This document shows, in pieces, positions 8,877-10,789 of a stretch of DNA of 10,789 bases (positions are counted from its first letter, which is position 1; every line of letters starts with the position of its first letter). Under the pieces are notes generated by a model. The model did not search any database. It was given only the letters and a program-made list of their open reading frames with translations, and was not told where the DNA came from. Both the position numbers and the translations under genes were made by a program. The DNA comes from Flammula alnicola (Eukaryota > Basidiomycota > Agaricomycetes > Agaricales > Strophariaceae): assembly GCA_015499995.1 (NCBI GenBank), contig JADNRV010000851.1, positions 1-10,789 of the forward strand, in the 5' to 3' direction.

Positions 8877-9503
8877 GACTGTTCTATGTCCTTTGTGTAG
8901 GACGCGACAATAATCAAGCGACAATCCTAGGCGTCGGGTGCGATTAAGTAGTATGCGAAGCTTGATTTTAATGACGCGTGCTGGTCTTTCGTCATTTCTA
9001 TAGCTGTGTATTCACAATTTTACAGGATTCACACTCGAAGAAATCCTGTACCAACCATCTGGTGCTGTGCAAACTTCGACTTGGAGGAATAGGAATACAA
9101 TACAAGCTAGCCTCGACAGCGACGCCTCGGGCCACAGGTTATTTATATAAATACCCTTGAATCGTTATCTGGATCCCACAATTTTCCGAGGCTGTCTTTC
9201 TTTATGAAGAACCATTGCGCAAAAATAGGCTATTTATCGTTATCCTGGGAACCATTTCGCAGTAACTTGGTGCCCTCTTCCAGATCGGTTCTTTCTATCG
9301 GTGAGTGTATGTCTACATTCGCTTTCGAATGTTTGCTTTTGTACAGGTGTTAGGCCACAGTGACTGACGTGTCAAGACGTGTGCGTATACTGCGCATACT
9401 TACAGGGAGAAGGAGGGATATTCCTCGACAGCTGCTTCCTAGAATGTCTCTCACAACATCCTGCATCCTGTCAGTGTCAAGCCATCTTTTACTGGAATAG
9501 ATA
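8877..9503. other. gene-poor stretch with a strong TATA element
   Basis: No recognised protein. The only structured signals are the TATA element at 9145-9154 and a possible two-exon small frame after it (ATG 9204, GTGAGT donor at 9301, TTACAG acceptor ending at 9405, TAG at 9498-9500). That frame would encode 63 residues with no family resemblance. Confidence 0.35.
9145..9154. promoter_or_regulatory. strong TATA element (TATATAAATA)
   Basis: TATATAAATA sits inside TTATTTATATAAATA, which is nearly self-complementary and could serve either strand. On the plus strand the first ATG downstream is at 9204, about 50 bases away, a normal distance. On the minus strand an ATG lies at 8993. It may equally be an AT-rich stretch without function. 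Confidence 0.3.
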
Positions 9504-9852
9504 ATGAAATTTCTGTCCCGCTGGCGTTTTGGAAGTAGCCGGCCCGTGGCGGACCGCCAACGGAGAATGCAAATTCAAGAATGGATCCAGTATTTTCGTG
9601 TCCGCAGGACGTTGGGCTTCGGAACTGGTGCGACGATTACAGCCATTGAGTTCCTGCCGTCGCAGGATCGTAATCTTGATGACTGCAGACGGGGCCCGCA
9701 TTTCATTGTTGGGTTAGTCCTGGCTTCAATTTGATTCTCAAATATTCTCCCGCATACACTACTGCATCAATTAACATGTAGCTGTAGGTCAGACGATCCA
9801 CACCGTCAGAATAATGAAGGCTCGACGTATTCGCCCAGTGGGAAGGTCCATT
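9504..9852. other. overlapping open frames on both strands, none assignable
   Basis: Frames of 60 to 76 codons overlap here on both strands (plus 9504-9734 and 9529-9717, minus 9489-9701). None resembles a known family and none is clearly better than the others, so I make no gene call. GC content is higher than in the surrounding sequence, which by itself lengthens open frames. Confidence 0.3.
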
Positions 9853-10053
9853 CTATAGAGAACCCGGGCCGGCTACAATTCTCCGTAGAATGACCCCCTG
9901 AAGTTCAGTATCCGAATTTCTGGCGCATTCGAAATGTAAACGGGTTTCAGGCATGTCAAGGTGGTCGCCTCTCCAGCTCGCGCGTTTGTTATTTTGAATC
10001 CTCTCCTCTGCCAATGAATGGGATGCAACACGATAGGTATCTAGTTCAGTCAA
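9853..10053 (-). pseudogene. unrecognised minus-strand coding relic, copy 1
   Basis: An open frame without an ATG at its 5' end reads LTELDTYRVASHS, then ERIQNNKRAS, GDHLDMPETRLHFE and RRIVAGPGSL before a stop. A second, more damaged copy of its middle lies 400 bases upstream on the same strand, and the shared residues (ERIQN, R-x-S, DH-x-D-x-P-x-T) include two synonymous codon changes, CGC/AGG and CCT/CCG. Just past the stop, a shifted frame reads EWTFPLGEYVEPSLF, which would continue the protein if one base were lost. The strand pattern and a W-x-F-P-L strand vaguely recall a C2-like beta sandwich, but I do not assign a family. Confidence 0.3.
9943..10010. repeat. diverged direct repeat, copy 1
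   Basis: It aligns without gaps to 10343-10410 at an offset of exactly 400 bases. By eye about 70 percent of bases match over 9951-10010, with a perfect 16-base block TATTTTGAATCCTCTC at 9990-10005. The match fades on both sides. Confidence 0.55.
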
Positions 10054-10342
10054 TTTGTCTTGCTGCTCCGTTATGAAAGGAACTCATTTTTCATCTCATT
10101 GTAGAGTGAATTGGGTATCGGATACGCCAGAACATGGGTTTCAAACCCTCTCAGTGAGATAGTGACGAGCACATTGTCATTGGTCATGAAGTTTTACTGA
10201 GCTCCGATTTTTTAGACTGCAAGCTTTACATGTCCGGCCATAATGGGAACCTCTCTCTGGAAGCAGGGCTTGGGTTCAGTGCTGGTACGCTGTTTGGTTA
10301 CTTAGACGGATTCCTCTTCATGATCTCCTTGCTCCGGCTCTT
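10054..10342. other. spacer between the two repeat copies, no gene recognised
   Basis: No recognised gene. A short plus frame from ATG 10230 to TAG near 10374 (48 codons, with a hydrophobic second half) overlaps repeat copy 2 and is not supported by any family resemblance. Confidence 0.3.
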
Positions 10343-10410
10343 GGTTTTCGGAATGTCGGCGTGGTCGATTTTCTAGCTTGTCCTCGTGATATTTTGAATC
10401 CTCTCTGTTG
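10343..10410. repeat. diverged direct repeat, copy 2
   Basis: Partner of the copy at 9943-10010. On the minus strand it reads ERIQNITRTS, then a TAG where copy 1 has TGG, then KIDHADIPKTK. This copy is therefore broken in the frame that copy 1 keeps open. The perfect 16-base block is at 10390-10405. Confidence 0.55.
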
Positions 10411-10446
10411 GTAAATGGTAATTTGAAGCCTCATCGTTGAGAACTG

Positions 10447-10789
10447 TGAGTACTTACCTCTATTCATATCGAGGGGTTGTCGATTTACTTTTCAATAACC
10501 AAGGACATTCTGCGATCCACCCAAAGCGGGTGGATGAACGGCAAATCTGATATATCTTTGCCAGGGCGATGCACGGCATTCTCCTTCCTCCTTGAAGAAT
10601 GTGATATCGACAGGTTCGACGGCAGCAGCAACGATCTCAGGATATTGGCAGAAAGAGGTGCGTATCGTGATTCGTCCATTGCAATGAATGTTTACGTTTC
10701 ACGTTCATTAACAGTCAAATGCGTAATGAAGGCGTCTCTGGCATTGCCACAATCCTTGAATTCATTCAGTTATGTAAAAAGACGACCGA
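10447..10789 (+). CDS. unrecognised open frame running off the right edge
   Basis: A plus frame stays open from GTA 10447 to the window end, about 114 codons. It includes SIHIEGLSIYFSITKD, GWMNGKSDISLPGRCTAF and LLEECDIDRFDGSSNDLR, which look protein-like. A good intron could lie at 10658-10714 (GTGCGT donor, CATTAACAG acceptor); at 57 bases with no stop, the frame stays open whether it is spliced or not. An in-frame ATG is near 10534, but the real start may be in an upstream exon. A minus frame overlaps at 10485-10679. I cannot name a family, and chance is not excluded. Confidence 0.22.

Noticed and set aside
9489..9734. Three overlapping frames on both strands
   Set aside because: No frame is better than the others and none resembles a known family.
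1..10789. Transposon, CRISPR array, tRNA or rRNA genes
   Set aside because: No long terminal or inverted repeats, no regularly spaced repeats and no RNA gene signatures were seen on reading through both strands.

Overview
The window looks like nuclear DNA of a filamentous fungus, most probably an Agaricomycete (Basidiomycota). Its genes are split by many small introns (about 40 to 100 bases). These have GT-AG ends (two GC-AG), GTRNGT-like donors and CTRAY-type branch sites, including a perfect TACTAAC at 5907-5913. Two genes are recognisable, pointing away from each other: a broken secreted polygalacturonase on the minus strand and an intact 1111-residue glycosidase-family protein on the plus strand. 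No rRNA, tRNA, CRISPR array or intact transposon was seen.

Layout. 3-434 (+) is an open frame cut by the left edge that may be a fragment of a UVRAG/Vps38-like autophagy gene (weak call). 600-2488 (-) is a GH28 endopolygalacturonase that I could rebuild as 16 short exons. It keeps the signal peptide and most catalytic motifs, but carries at least four single-base frame breaks, one of them inside the RIK motif, plus two GC donors. I call it a pseudogene unless the assembly is unpolished. 2489-3941 is the space between the divergent genes: a TATA box for the polygalacturonase, a perfect CRE palindrome (TGACGTCA) before the plus-strand gene, and otherwise nothing recognised.

3942-8256 (+) is the main gene: 16 exons, 15 introns, with every exon joining in frame. 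The protein belongs to the GH63/MGH1-like family that includes yeast YMR196W. It has no signal peptide and is probably cytosolic. Because this gene is clean, including across an 8-T run, the lesions next door are more likely real decay than poor sequence.

8257-10789 is gene-poor and apparently full of relics: an orphan minus-strand reading frame (8628-8876), a strong TATA element with a possible tiny spliced gene (9204-9500), two diverged copies of an unrecognised minus-strand coding piece exactly 400 bases apart (about 9943-10010 and 10343-10410), and an open plus frame running off the right edge.

The genes do not form a pathway. The polygalacturonase would have been secreted to cut pectin and the GH63-like protein probably acts inside the cell. 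What stands out is one well-kept conserved gene flanked by decayed or fragmentary ones. I did not find a convincing new biological system; the best leads are the structure of the decayed GH28 gene and the duplicated relic at the right end.
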